From Roseateles subflavus (GTDB taxonomy: Bacteria; Pseudomonadota; Gammaproteobacteria; Burkholderiales; Burkholderiaceae_C): a stretch of 64,000 nt of DNA. The translations under genes and the position numbers were made by a program. Within the stretch, counting starts at the first letter, position 1, and each line of letters begins with the position of its first letter. The stretch lies in assembly GCF_030285365.1 (NCBI RefSeq), contig NZ_JASVDS010000001.1:62001-126000 (forward strand), given 5' to 3'. Shown here piece after piece: positions 34,194 through 43,607 of this stretch. The notes under the pieces are model-generated. The model saw nothing but the letters and a program-made list of their open reading frames with translations. It made no database searches and was not told the origin of the DNA.

Positions 34194-35852
34194 TCAGCGG
34201 GAAGCGGTCTCCCACGCCGCGAAGCGAGGGGGCGCGTCCGTGCGGTCGAAGGCCACCTCGATGCGCCCCGCCCGCATCCGGATCACCGCGAAGCCGTCGC
34301 CCGGGTGGTCCGCCCAGTCCGTGACGAGGCAGCGCAGCGGCGGTCCCGCCGGCGCGGGCTCATCGCCGCGCTCGGGCATCAGGGCGAAGGAGTCGGGCAC
34401 CTGGAAGGCCTCCTGCTCCGTCACCGAGAAGGGCCAGGGCGCATGCAGGGCCGAGCTGTGCAGGCTCAGCAGGCGCACGCGGGGCTGGTCGGTGCGCAGG
34501 CCGCCGTGGCCATCGTCCACGCCGACCCAGGCGGTGGCGTAGCCGCTGCGGTGCTCGTCGCCGGACAGGAACACGACGTCGTTCGTCCCCTGCGTCCACA
34601 GCGCGCGCAGCAGGTCGTGCTGGCTGGCGGGGAAGCCGTCGAAGGCGTCGCTGGCCGCGGCCGCGCCGGGGTATTCCGCCACGCTGCGGCGGCGCGGCAG
34701 CAGCAGCGAGCCGCTGAGCACCACGCGCGGGCGCTCGTCCGGCTGCGCCAGCCAGTCCTGCAGCGCGCGCCACTGCGCCTCCCCCATGATGCGGGCGGAC
34801 ATCAGGCGCGACTGCGGCCGGGGCTCGCGCTCCAGGCGCGCATCGGCGACGAAGAAGCGCACGCCGCGCCAGTCGAAGCGATGCCAGAAGTGCCGGTGCA
34901 GGCCCTCGCGCTCGCCGGGCTCCCAGCGCGCGGCCCAGGCCGCGGCGCGGGCCGCGTCAATCCAGGGACCGCCGTCCTCGCGGCCGTCACGGCGCTGCAC
35001 CGGCCCCCAGTTGTCCTCGATCTCGTGGTCGTCCGGCGCATGGACGATGCGCTCCAGCGTGGGCGGCAGGTGCCGCACGAGGCCCGCCTTGAACTGCTGG
35101 TAGGCCCGCGTGTAGCGCTCGACGGAGTTGTGCGCGTCCGCCAGGCCGCCGCTGGCATCGGCATAGATCTCGTCGCCGGCGATCAGCAGCAGCGAGCAGG
35201 CGCGGCCCTCCGCGGTGTGCCGTGTGAAGTCCACCATGCGGGCCAGCGCGGCATCGACGGGACCGGCGCGCCGCGGGTCCTGCTCGGCGCCCTGGCGTGC
35301 ATCCAGCAGGCCCGGCGGGTACTGGCAGGCGGCCAGGATGAAGCTCAGCCCCTCCTCGCGCGCCGCCGCCTCGTCCGGCTCGGGACGCGTCACGAAGGCG
35401 TGGCGCAGCGACGTCGCGCCCATCGCCAGCGCGGCCTGCAGCGCCGCCTCCAGCTCGTCCTCCGCCGTCGCGGCGTGGCGGGCGGACTCGACCCACTGCC
35501 CCCGCACGTCCGCATACAGCAGCAGGCACAGCAGGCCGGTGCCCGGCGCGTCGGGCAGCTCGTCCAGCGGCAGGCGGCAGCGCAGGGCCTCACCCGGATG
35601 GGCCTGCCCCGCCAGCTCGAAGTCCCGGCGGCGGACCTGCCGGTGCAGCGGCAGCGCCGGATCGAGGGCCTCGTAGCCCGATGCCGTCTCGCGCACCGGC
35701 AGCCAGGCCCACTCGCGCGGCCAGCCCAGCTCGGGCCGCAGCGCCGTCAGCAGGGCCAGCGCGTCGCCCTCCTGGCGCCGCTCCACGCGGTGCAGCGGCG
35801 GCCAGGCGCAGCGGGGCTCGACGGGCGGGTGAAGATCGGTGCGTCGGCTCAT
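34194..35852 (-). CDS. PhoD-like phosphatase, cytosolic
   Basis: A 552-residue metallophosphatase-like protein without a signal peptide. Motifs of the PhoD fold are visible: LIAGDEIYADASGG, HAPDDHEIEDNWGP and LSGDEHRSGYATAW, with RFFVADARLEREP between. An N-terminal domain of about 165 residues precedes the catalytic part. It overlaps the upstream GMC/hydrolase gene by ATGA (35849-35852), so it is translationally coupled and shares that operon with a hybrid sensor kinase. The substrate is unknown; PhoD relatives are Ca/Fe-dependent phosphodiesterases or monoesterases. Confidence 0.85.
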   Translation of the reverse strand: MSRRTDLHPPVEPRCAWPPLHRVERRQEGDALALLTALRPELGWPREWAWLPVRETASGYEALDPALPLHRQVRRRDFELAGQAHPGEALRCRLPLDELPDAPGTGLLCLLLYADVRGQWVESARHAATAEDELEAALQAALAMGATSLRHAFVTRPEPDEAAAREEGLSFILAACQYPPGLLDARQGAEQDPRRAGPVDAALARMVDFTRHTAEGRACSLLLIAGDEIYADASGGLADAHNSVERYTRAYQQFKAGLVRHLPPTLERIVHAPDDHEIEDNWGPVQRRDGREDGGPWIDAARAAAWAARWEPGEREGLHRHFWHRFDWRGVRFFVADARLEREPRPQSRLMSARIMGEAQWRALQDWLAQPDERPRVVLSGSLLLPRRRSVAEYPGAAAASDAFDGFPASQHDLLRALWTQGTNDVVFLSGDEHRSGYATAWVGVDDGHGGLRTDQPRVRLLSLHSSALHAPWPFSVTEQEAFQVPDSFALMPERGDEPAPAGPPLRCLVTDWADHPGDGFAVIRMRAGRIEVAFDRTDAPPRFAAWETASR

Positions 35853-38800
35853 GCCATCTCCCGGCGCAGGAATTCGATGATGTGGCGGAAGACCCGGTCC
35901 TCGATGTCATGGCCGATCAGGCAGTCCTGGTGGCCATGGCCGGCGATGATGCGGAACTCGTGGCGCCCCGGCGCGCCCTGGGCGTAGAGGTCGTGCAGCA
36001 TCTCGCCGCTCTCGGGCTCGCACAGGCCGTTGAGCTCGCCGTGCACCGACAGCACGGGGAACTTCTCGAGCTGCCGGAAGGTCTTGCGCAGGTCGTCGAG
36101 GTAGAGGCTCGCGCCGCGCCAGTCCGTCAGCTCCCGGCTGCGCGAGAAGTGGATGGCCTGCGCGACGGTGTCCATGTTGAGCGGGCCGAAGTGGTCGTCG
36201 ATGAAGTCGAAGACGGCCGGGGCCACGTTGGCGAGGGCGAAGTCCCGGCCGTAGAGCAGGTCCATGCGATGCCGCGTGCGGGTCCAGGGCGTGCGGCGCA
36301 GGCTGGGGAACGGCGGATTCTCGAGGTCGAACTCCTCGTCCGGGTAGGGCAGGCTGGCCAGCAGGCGGTCGATGAGCTCGTCCATCAGGCCGGGATGCTC
36401 GGGGCGGAAACTGAAGTCCTGCATCGGCAGGTAGGGGCGCAGATGCTGCATCAGCAGCGAGCGGGCCGCGTTGGCCGGCGAGAACACCATGCGCGGGGTC
36501 ACCTGCGAGATCACGAGCCGGCGGATCCAGTGGCCCTCCATCAGGGCCTGGCGCAGCGGGAAGAAATGCTCCTCGGGCTGGCGCTGCGGCTGCAGCAGGG
36601 CCATGTGCAGCATCACCGAGCCCATGCAGTGGGCCAGCACGTCGATCTGCTCGACGCCGGTCACGCGGCGCACGGTGTCGATGGCCACGGGGATGTCGTT
36701 GAGCGCGCACTCCTCGAAGGTCCACGGCAGGCGGGCGCTGGGCATGCCCGCGCTGGTGCGCATGTCGAGAATCCACACGTCCCAGCCGGCCTCGTGCATG
36801 AGCTGGGCCGGCCCGGGCTGCACCGAGTGGTGCGCGAAGGTAGTGCCGCTGGCGCTGTAGCCATGGATCATCAGCAGCGGCCGGCCGCCGTCCCGCCGGT
36901 AGCGGGTGAGGCGGATCATCACGGGCCCGCGGGCGTGATGAGCCTGGCGCGACGGGCCCCGCGAGCGGCCGGCGTCCTCGCAGCGGCCCACGACGATCTC
37001 CTGGATCTCGGGCAGCGGCAGGCCCGGCACCGCGCCAGGCAGGCGGTGGATCTCCCGCGGCGGTGCGGTGTCGGGCTTTCGGAAGGTCCAGGCATGCACG
37101 CCCAGCACCAGGCGGCTCATGTAGCCCAGCAGGCTGCCGACGTCGCGCAGCGCGCTGCTGAGATCCTCGGCCTGGACAAGGCGCAGCAGCGGCTGGCGCT
37201 GGCGGGCGAGCTCGTAGAGGTCGAGCGAGAGCACCGGCATGCCCGGCCCGTCCGGGGCGCGGAAGGGGCCGGCGTCCTGGCGGGCCTGGGTGAGCTGCGT
37301 CCAGGGGTTGCCGCGGCGCGTGTACCGCAGGCGCTTGTGCAGCACGATGGTCTGGCCCAGCAGCGGCCGGGCCCAGTCGGGCGCGTCGGGCAGCTGGGCC
37401 GGGATGCGCAGCTCGTAGCGCATCAGCCGTTCCTGGCCCCCATGGCTGGCGAGGGCCTTGGCGTTGGCCCAGCGCTCGCGCAGCGCGCCCAGGGCGCTCT
37501 GCGGCCGCACGCGCGGCGCCTGGGCCTGCGCCAGGCGCTCCTGCAGCGCCTGCGTGGCATCGCGCCAACCGCGGTTGCGCCACCAGGCCCACAGGCCGCG
37601 GGCCAGGCGCTGGCGATAGCGGCTCGGCGCGCGGTGGAACACGCGCAGGCTCACGCCTTCCAGGGGCGCGATCCAGCGCGCCGCCGCATCGGGATGCTCG
37701 GCGTGCTTCCACAGCTTGTGCCCCGCATCCGGCCCCTGCGCACTGACGACCATGCGCTGTGACGGCAGGTGCGGGTCGCGCCGGGTGTCGAAGAGGCGCA
37801 GCCGGCAGGCCGGCGTGCCCTGCAGCAGGCGGTCCTCGCCCGGCTCGACGAGGCGCCGCACCGGGGTCGGCTCGAACTCGAAGCTCAGCTCCAGCTGCTT
37901 GACCTCCCCCCCCAGTGCCCCCGGCACGCGCACGAGGCCCACGAGCTGCTCGCGCACTTCGAGGAGCGTCGGCCGCTCGGGCGGGGGCGGGCCGCGGCGG
38001 TCGCGGTACAGCGGGCGTGTCAGCCAGAACGGGGCCTCGGATGCCGGCGTGTCGACGAGCCGGACCTGCCACCGGCGGCCGAGCTCCGGCAGCGCCCGCA
38101 GCACGAGCGCGGTGATGCTCAGCGCCGGGTTGATGCCCAGCGCCGCAGGGACGATGGCGCCATCGAGCACCGCCAGCCCCTGGTAGACGCGGTCCGCCGG
38201 CAACGCCGACGCCTCGCCGTCCCGCGCCGACGCGGGGCGCAAGACCTGACCCCATTCGTTGACCACACCGTCCTCGATGCGGTCAGCCATCGCGCAACCG
38301 CCCAGCGGGTGCACCGTCAGCATCGGGCCCTTGCGATCCTCGACCAGGAAGCCCATGGCCTCCGGCAGGATCTCCCACAGCGGATTGGCGATCAGGCGCT
38401 GCCCCCGCGCCCGCAGGTGCTCGCGCAGCCAGCGGTGGCGGGACTGCACCTGCGGGTCGCTCTTGAGCCCGGGCCAGTGGACCTGCAGGCTGCCGGGATC
38501 GGGCTCGTGCTCGCCCAGCAGCAGGCGCCCCTGCGCCGCATCCGTGCCGATGACGGCAACGGCCAAGGTGCGGGCGCTGGCGACGCGTGTGATGGCGTAG
38601 GGGTCGGGACTGTCGAAGCCCGCGCCGTGCACGCTGCGGTCCGGGCGGGACAGGCCGTCCAGCGTCTCGCCCAGCGCGAAGAGCTGCTCGAAGGCCCAGC
38701 GCATGGGGCCGGGGATGGCGAGGTCCTGCACCACGCAGCCCAGCCCTTGCGCCTGCCCGGCACCGAGCGGCGGGCGCTCGGGATCGGGGTCGCGCAGCGT

Positions 38801-39988
38801 GCGGGCATCGAGCATGGCGGTGATCGTCGGGCCGGCCTGTCGCGAGGCCGGGTCCTGCGCCTCATCGGCCAGGGCGTCGAGCACCGGCGTGTCGCGCACG
38901 GCGGCCAGCACGTCGCCGTTGCCGCTGACGCCCTCGCCCAGCCGCCCGGACAGGGCCAGCCCCCGGCGGCGCGAGCGCAGCAGGATCTCGGTCGAGCCCA
39001 GCGCGCCGGCCGCCAGCACCACGTGGCGGGCCCGCAGCACGAAGGGCTGCGCCTCCTGGCGGGCCTGGTGCTCGTCCGTGGGCAGAACGGCGACCTGCCA
39101 GGCGTCGACGGCGCCGGTGTTCGCGTCCAGGCCCTCGGGCTCGAGATGCAGCACGGTCGCGCCGGTCAGCATCTCCACGCCGCGGCGGCGCGCGAGCCAC
39201 AGCAGGTTGGTGTCGAGCGATTCCTTCGCCCCCTGGTTGCAGCCGGTGGCGCAGTCGCCGCAGGCCACGCAGCGCGCCAGCGGCAGGCCGGCGGCCGACT
39301 GCGGCTGCGGCCGCAGGGCGATGGTCACGGGCACCTCGCTCGCCGGCAGCTCCGCCGTGGCCAGGCCGCGCAGGTAGTCGGCCCGGCGGGGCGGATGGCC
39401 GTCGAGGTGCCGGATGGTGTTGGGCTCATCGCCGTGCGCGGCCCCCAGCAGTCGAGCCGCACGGGCGTACCAGTCCTCCATGCAGCCGGGGTCGCAGCGC
39501 AGGCGCGCCGGCCAGCGCGGGCCGCGGAACACGGTGGACTCGGCCGGCAGCATCACGCCCGCATTGATCAGCGAGCCGCCGCCCAGGCCGTTGGCCAGCA
39601 CGACGCACAGGTCCGGCCCCAGGCGCAGGTCGAAGAGCGCCTCGCGGTAGCCCTTCACCCGGCCGGCGCCCGCCGTGCCGGCCTCGGTGGCCGCGGCGAC
39701 GCGCACATGCCCCGGCAGCTCGGCCATGCGCGCCGGGAAGCGGCCGGGCAGGTACTCGAGGCCGCGCTCCAGCATCAGCACACGCAGCGGCCGGCCGTCC
39801 TCGCCTGCGCACCGCGAGAAGTGCTCCGCCGCCGCCGCCGCGCCATAGCCGCTGCCGACGATGAGGACGTCGGCATCGAGGGCCTGCGCCCCGGCATCGC
39901 GGCCACGCGGATGCGCCAGCAGCCAGTCGCTCAGCGGGCGGGACAGCCAGTGCAGGCGGCGTGACTCAGGCGAGGGTCCCTCTTGCAT
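35849..39988 (-). CDS. GMC oxidoreductase fused to alpha/beta hydrolase (cholesterol-oxidase-like)
   Basis: A 1379-residue fusion. The N-terminal part binds FAD (VLIVGSGYGAA, residues 41-51; GLGGGSLINAGVMLP) and has the cholesterol-oxidase-type layout. It also carries a CxxCxxCxxxC cluster (C240, C243, C246, C250 in CVACGDCATGC), suggesting a 4Fe-4S site. The C-terminal part of about 350 residues is an alpha/beta hydrolase with LLMIHGYSASGTTFAHHSV near 1036 and nucleophile LAHCMGSVM near 1120. A middle region of about 400 residues links them. It overlaps the sensor kinase by 23 bp and the phosphatase by 4 bp. Oxidation and ester cleavage of a sterol-like or lipid substrate is a reasonable guess, not shown. 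Confidence 0.87.
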   Translation of the reverse strand: MQEGPSPESRRLHWLSRPLSDWLLAHPRGRDAGAQALDADVLIVGSGYGAAAAAEHFSRCAGEDGRPLRVLMLERGLEYLPGRFPARMAELPGHVRVAAATEAGTAGAGRVKGYREALFDLRLGPDLCVVLANGLGGGSLINAGVMLPAESTVFRGPRWPARLRCDPGCMEDWYARAARLLGAAHGDEPNTIRHLDGHPPRRADYLRGLATAELPASEVPVTIALRPQPQSAAGLPLARCVACGDCATGCNQGAKESLDTNLLWLARRRGVEMLTGATVLHLEPEGLDANTGAVDAWQVAVLPTDEHQARQEAQPFVLRARHVVLAAGALGSTEILLRSRRRGLALSGRLGEGVSGNGDVLAAVRDTPVLDALADEAQDPASRQAGPTITAMLDARTLRDPDPERPPLGAGQAQGLGCVVQDLAIPGPMRWAFEQLFALGETLDGLSRPDRSVHGAGFDSPDPYAITRVASARTLAVAVIGTDAAQGRLLLGEHEPDPGSLQVHWPGLKSDPQVQSRHRWLREHLRARGQRLIANPLWEILPEAMGFLVEDRKGPMLTVHPLGGCAMADRIEDGVVNEWGQVLRPASARDGEASALPADRVYQGLAVLDGAIVPAALGINPALSITALVLRALPELGRRWQVRLVDTPASEAPFWLTRPLYRDRRGPPPPERPTLLEVREQLVGLVRVPGALGGEVKQLELSFEFEPTPVRRLVEPGEDRLLQGTPACRLRLFDTRRDPHLPSQRMVVSAQGPDAGHKLWKHAEHPDAAARWIAPLEGVSLRVFHRAPSRYRQRLARGLWAWWRNRGWRDATQALQERLAQAQAPRVRPQSALGALRERWANAKALASHGGQERLMRYELRIPAQLPDAPDWARPLLGQTIVLHKRLRYTRRGNPWTQLTQARQDAGPFRAPDGPGMPVLSLDLYELARQRQPLLRLVQAEDLSSALRDVGSLLGYMSRLVLGVHAWTFRKPDTAPPREIHRLPGAVPGLPLPEIQEIVVGRCEDAGRSRGPSRQAHHARGPVMIRLTRYRRDGGRPLLMIHGYSASGTTFAHHSVQPGPAQLMHEAGWDVWILDMRTSAGMPSARLPWTFEECALNDIPVAIDTVRRVTGVEQIDVLAHCMGSVMLHMALLQPQRQPEEHFFPLRQALMEGHWIRRLVISQVTPRMVFSPANAARSLLMQHLRPYLPMQDFSFRPEHPGLMDELIDRLLASLPYPDEEFDLENPPFPSLRRTPWTRTRHRMDLLYGRDFALANVAPAVFDFIDDHFGPLNMDTVAQAIHFSRSRELTDWRGASLYLDDLRKTFRQLEKFPVLSVHGELNGLCEPESGEMLHDLYAQGAPGRHEFRIIAGHGHQDCLIGHDIEDRVFRHIIEFLRREMA

Positions 39989-41813
39989 CTTCAGCCTCCC
40001 TGGCCGGGCTGGGGGCGTGCGGTGCGTCGGCCAAGACCCTCTGAATGGCGGTCATGAGTTGGTCGGCGCGCACGGGCTTGTGCAGGAGGTCCAGGCCCGC
40101 GGCCTGCGCGTCGCGCAGGCGCTGCGGGGCGGTGTCTCCGCTGATCAGCAGGGCCGGCAGGGCCGGCACGAGGTTGCGCAGCGAGCGCACGGCGGAGAGG
40201 CCGTCGTCGCTGCCGCGCAGACGGTAGTCGATGAGCAGGAGATCCGGCGCCTGCTGCATGCACAGCAGCACGGCCTCGCGGGTCGTCGCGGCGCAGCGGG
40301 CCAGGCAGCCCATCTCGATCAGCAGCGTGCACATGGCCTTGCGAACCAGCTCCTCGTCATCGACGACCAGCACCTTGAGCCCGCGCAGCGAGCGGGCGTC
40401 CGTCGGGGCGTCGAGCTGGCTGTCCGGACCGTCATCGGAGGCCTCGATGCTCAGCGTGAAGCAGGACCCGACGCCCGGCGTCGACTCGAGCTTCAGGTGC
40501 AGGTCCAGCAGGTCGACGAGGCGGCTGACGATGGACAGGCCGAGGCCCAGGCCCTTGGCGCGGTCGCGCTCCTTGTTGCCGATCTGGTAGAACTCGTCGA
40601 AGACCTTCTGCTGCTCCTGCTCGGCGATGCCGCAGCCGGTGTCGCGTACCGACACCTGCCACAGCTCGCCCCGGCGCTCGGCCACGATGCTGATCTGGCC
40701 CGCCTGCGTGTACTTGATCGCGTTGTCGATCAGGTTGCGCACCACGCGCTCCAGCAGCAGCGGGTCCGAGTCCACGTAGGCGTTCATCGGGCAGATCAGC
40801 GTCAGCTCCAGGCGCTTGCGCTGCGCGCTGGGCAGGAACTCCTGCTGCAGCCGGCCCAGCCAGTGGCCGAGGTTGAAGACCTTGGCGTGCACCGGCACCA
40901 CCTCGGCATCGAGCTTGGAGATGTCCAGCAGCGCGTCCATCTGGCCCGAGAGCGCGTCGATGGCGAGATTCATGTTGCGCACGACGCCCAGGCTGTCGTC
41001 GTCCAGGCGGCGGCGCAGCAGCGCCGAGCCGAACAGCGTCAGCGTGTGCATGGGCTGGCGCAGGTCGTGGCTGGCCGACGCGAGGAAGCGCGTCTTGGCC
41101 TGCATCGCCTGCTCGGCCTGGTGCAGCGCCGCACGCAGCTGCTGGTTGCTCTTGACCTGCTGCTGGCGGATGAGGACGGAGTCGCAGAACACGCGGTAGT
41201 TGTCGCGTGCGAGATTGCGCAGCATGAAGCCGAACAGCAGGATCAGCACGCCCATCACGGCGTCCTGCCAGACGGTGGCATGGGCGCCCGCACCGCCGGT
41301 CAGCCAGGCCAGGCCATTGGCCAGCGTCACCGGGGCCGAGAAGGCCATGAACACGGGCAGATGGCCGGCCGTGCTCGCGACGGCGCCGGCGCACAGCCCC
41401 AGCAGCATGATGGTCTGCACCATGCGCTCGTAGTCCGAGAGATTCGCCGCGAACACCAGCGCCACCGAGAACACCAGGCCATTGAGCAGGCTCAGCATCA
41501 CCGCCCAGCGCATGCGCTGCGAGACGGGATAGTGCTCCAGCTGCGGCAGGCGGCCCAGCACGTGGCGGCGCAGCAGCAGGGTCGAGAGGACCGCGACCAT
41601 CCACAGCACGGGCCAGGGCGAACGGGTCGGCAGCGCGGCCATCAGCGCCATGAAGAAGGCACTGAGCCCGACGGGATAGGGCATGCGCCGGCTCTGCTCG
41701 GCCAGCAGCCGCAGCAGCTCCTGCTGGATGAGGATCCGCGGCTCATCGCGCGCTTCGGGCTGCGGCGAGGGTCGCCAGCCCGTCCACACGGCCAGCCCGG
41801 CCAGGAGGCTCAT
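39966..41813 (-). CDS. Hybrid sensor histidine kinase with receiver domain
   Basis: A 615-residue hybrid kinase. About six transmembrane helices occupy the first 210 residues (LPTRSPWPVLWMVAVLSTLL through VWQDAVMGVLILLFGFMLRN). A coiled coil leads to the phospho-acceptor block FLASASHDLRQPMHT near residue 249. The ATPase has NLIDNAIKYT, DTGCGIA and GLGLGLSIV. A C-terminal receiver has LLLIDYRLRG with the phosphorylatable Asp near residue 530. ATG 41813 gives MSLLAGLAVW. It lies at the head of the minus-strand operon with the GMC/hydrolase fusion and the PhoD-like gene. No DNA-binding partner is adjacent. Confidence 0.9.
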   Translation of the reverse strand: MSLLAGLAVWTGWRPSPQPEARDEPRILIQQELLRLLAEQSRRMPYPVGLSAFFMALMAALPTRSPWPVLWMVAVLSTLLLRRHVLGRLPQLEHYPVSQRMRWAVMLSLLNGLVFSVALVFAANLSDYERMVQTIMLLGLCAGAVASTAGHLPVFMAFSAPVTLANGLAWLTGGAGAHATVWQDAVMGVLILLFGFMLRNLARDNYRVFCDSVLIRQQQVKSNQQLRAALHQAEQAMQAKTRFLASASHDLRQPMHTLTLFGSALLRRRLDDDSLGVVRNMNLAIDALSGQMDALLDISKLDAEVVPVHAKVFNLGHWLGRLQQEFLPSAQRKRLELTLICPMNAYVDSDPLLLERVVRNLIDNAIKYTQAGQISIVAERRGELWQVSVRDTGCGIAEQEQQKVFDEFYQIGNKERDRAKGLGLGLSIVSRLVDLLDLHLKLESTPGVGSCFTLSIEASDDGPDSQLDAPTDARSLRGLKVLVVDDEELVRKAMCTLLIEMGCLARCAATTREAVLLCMQQAPDLLLIDYRLRGSDDGLSAVRSLRNLVPALPALLISGDTAPQRLRDAQAAGLDLLHKPVRADQLMTAIQRVLADAPHAPSPAREAEDARGTLA

Positions 41814-42226
41814 GGGCGAGCCTCGCACCGGGCTGCGTCGCCTTCGCGCCGGAGGATCCGCAGCGCCGCGGCAAAGCCTCCGGCCACGGCAGCCGGCAAG
41901 CGCAACAACGGGGAGCGAGATGTCATGGGACGGACCTGGGCGCGGAGTGCGCCGACTATACCGCCGGGTGTGCTGCCCGATCGTGGCGCGCACGCGATGA
42001 CCGCCGGGTCCGGCCGGGCAGCGCGGCGGCGGCCCCTCGCGCCAGGCAGCACGCCATCGCCCCAAATGACTATGCCGACCACCGCCGCCCTGATGGGCTT
42101 TGGTGAGCCGGCATAGCACTCCTCCCCTCGATCACGGCGCTGAGGTCCAGGCAGCGCGTGATCCGGAATGCAGTATCTGGGGCGCCCCTGTGCGCACCTA
42201 TCCCCCTCAAGTGGGAATTTCCGCGC
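41814..42226. other. Non-coding spacer upstream of the sensor kinase, with a long stem-loop
   Basis: 413 bp between the HD-domain gene (ending at 42227) and the sensor kinase start, both on the minus strand. It holds an inverted repeat, CTATGCCG (42070-42077) facing CGGCATAG (42109-42116), with a short inner GCCC-TGAT-GGGC stem. The open frame here is an extension of the kinase without protein-like composition. Presumably it contains the operon promoter; no consensus was certain. Confidence 0.45.
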
Positions 42227-42802
42227 TCAGGCGATCAGCAGGCGCGGAGGTGTGCGCATGTCGCGCATCAGATCGGCAAGCAGGTCCAGGTAATAGGCCA
42301 GCGGCGGCGTGCGCTTGCCGGGTTGGCGGGCCAGATCGTCCCAGCGACGCAGCTGCAGGGCCTCGCGCGCGTAGGGCTGGGCGAGGAAGAGGAGGCGCTC
42401 CTCGGCGTTCATGCGGCCGCCCTGGCGCTCGAGGCTCAGGCGGGAGGACGGGCTCAGGCCGGCCTCGTAGCCTGCCTCCGTGGCCACCAGATAGCGCTTG
42501 GCCTGCACGTGCAGCCGGATGGGCTCCAGCACGCCGGGGCCGAACCCCTGCGCGAGGAGGGACAGGGCCGCGGTCTCGTGGGACTCGATGCGCAGCGGCG
42601 CGCCGGCCTCGGCGTCGATCAGCTGGCCGAGGTCATGCAGCAGCGACGCCGCCACCAGCTCGTGGTCGGCATGGGCCCATTCCGCCAGCTGCGCGCACTG
42701 CAGGGCATGCGCGAGCACCGGCACCGGCTGGGCCACGTCGCTCTCGTACTCGGCCCGGCCACGGCGCAGGAACAGGGCCTCGATGCGGGCGATCAGGTCC
42801 AT
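42227..42802 (-). CDS. HD-domain protein, PhnZ/MIOX-like
   Basis: A 191-residue HD-superfamily protein. The conserved block HALQCAQLAEWAHADHELVA then ASLLHDLGQLID carries the HD ligands, with ESHETAA and RLHVQAKRYL supplying further histidines. The organisation resembles PhnZ, a mixed-valence di-iron oxygenase of phosphonate breakdown, but no phosphonate gene is nearby. AAGGAG precedes ATG 42802. It could equally be an uncharacterised phosphohydrolase. Confidence 0.82.
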   Translation of the reverse strand: MDLIARIEALFLRRGRAEYESDVAQPVPVLAHALQCAQLAEWAHADHELVAASLLHDLGQLIDAEAGAPLRIESHETAALSLLAQGFGPGVLEPIRLHVQAKRYLVATEAGYEAGLSPSSRLSLERQGGRMNAEERLLFLAQPYAREALQLRRWDDLARQPGKRTPPLAYYLDLLADLMRDMRTPPRLLIA

Positions 42803-43040
42803 CTGGGCTCTCCTTGTGGGGTCGACAGGCGAAGCTCGCCCGGCGCCCGTCAGTCTCGGGGGTTCACGTGTCAGGCCCATGACCTTCGTCAGGGCCGGGG
42901 AGGCCTCCATTCAAATGCACTGAACCTTGACCTCAAGCAAGATGAAACCGGCGGCCCCCCTCGGCCGCCACACTCTCGTCCATTCCCCGGGAATTCCCCG
43001 CCAAGACCCGGTCCCGCCGGGCCACCAGACAGGAGCCGCC

Positions 43041-43580
43041 ATGAGCCCCCAGACACCGCGCTACACCGCCACCGCCATCGCCTTGCACTGGCTGCTGGCC
43101 GTCGCCATCGTCGGCGCCTTCGGCGTCGGCCTGTACATGTCGGACCTGCCGCTGTCGCCCACGCGGCTGAAGCTCTACAACTGGCACAAGTGGGCAGGCG
43201 TGACGATCCTCGCGCTGTCGGCCCTGCGTCTGCTGTGGCGCCTGGGCCACCGCCCGCCGGCCGACCTGCCCATGCCCGCCTGGCAGGCCCGCGCCGCGCA
43301 CGCCGTGCACCTGCTGCTGTATGTGGCCTTCTTCGCGGTGCCGCTGAGCGGCTGGGCCTACAGCTCGGCGGCCGGCTTCCCCATCGTGTGGTTCGGCGTG
43401 CTGCCGCTGCCGGACTTCGTGCCGGTGGACAAGCCCCTCGCCCACCAGCTGAAGGAGCTGCACGAGATGCTGGCCTGGGGCCTCGCCCTGCTGGTGCTGG
43501 CCCACATCGGTGCCGCGCTGAAGCATCACCTGATCGACAAGGACGGCCTGCTGCTGCGCATGATGCCGGCCCGCCGCTGA
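43041..43580 (+). CDS. yceJ: Cytochrome b561
   Basis: A 179-residue four-helix inner-membrane b-type cytochrome. Conserved histidines H16 (IALHWLLA), H49 (NWHKWAGV), H141 (ELHEMLAW) and H155 (LVLAHIGAALKHH) are placed as haem ligands in this family. AGGAG precedes the ATG. It heads a three-gene operon with two YceI proteins, the classic YceJ-YceI pairing. It probably passes electrons between quinone and a periplasmic partner. Confidence 0.92.
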   Translation: MSPQTPRYTATAIALHWLLAVAIVGAFGVGLYMSDLPLSPTRLKLYNWHKWAGVTILALSALRLLWRLGHRPPADLPMPAWQARAAHAVHLLLYVAFFAVPLSGWAYSSAAGFPIVWFGVLPLPDFVPVDKPLAHQLKELHEMLAWGLALLVLAHIGAALKHHLIDKDGLLLRMMPARR

Positions 43581-43607
43581 CCCCGAAACCTCCTGGAGAA
43601 CGACGCC

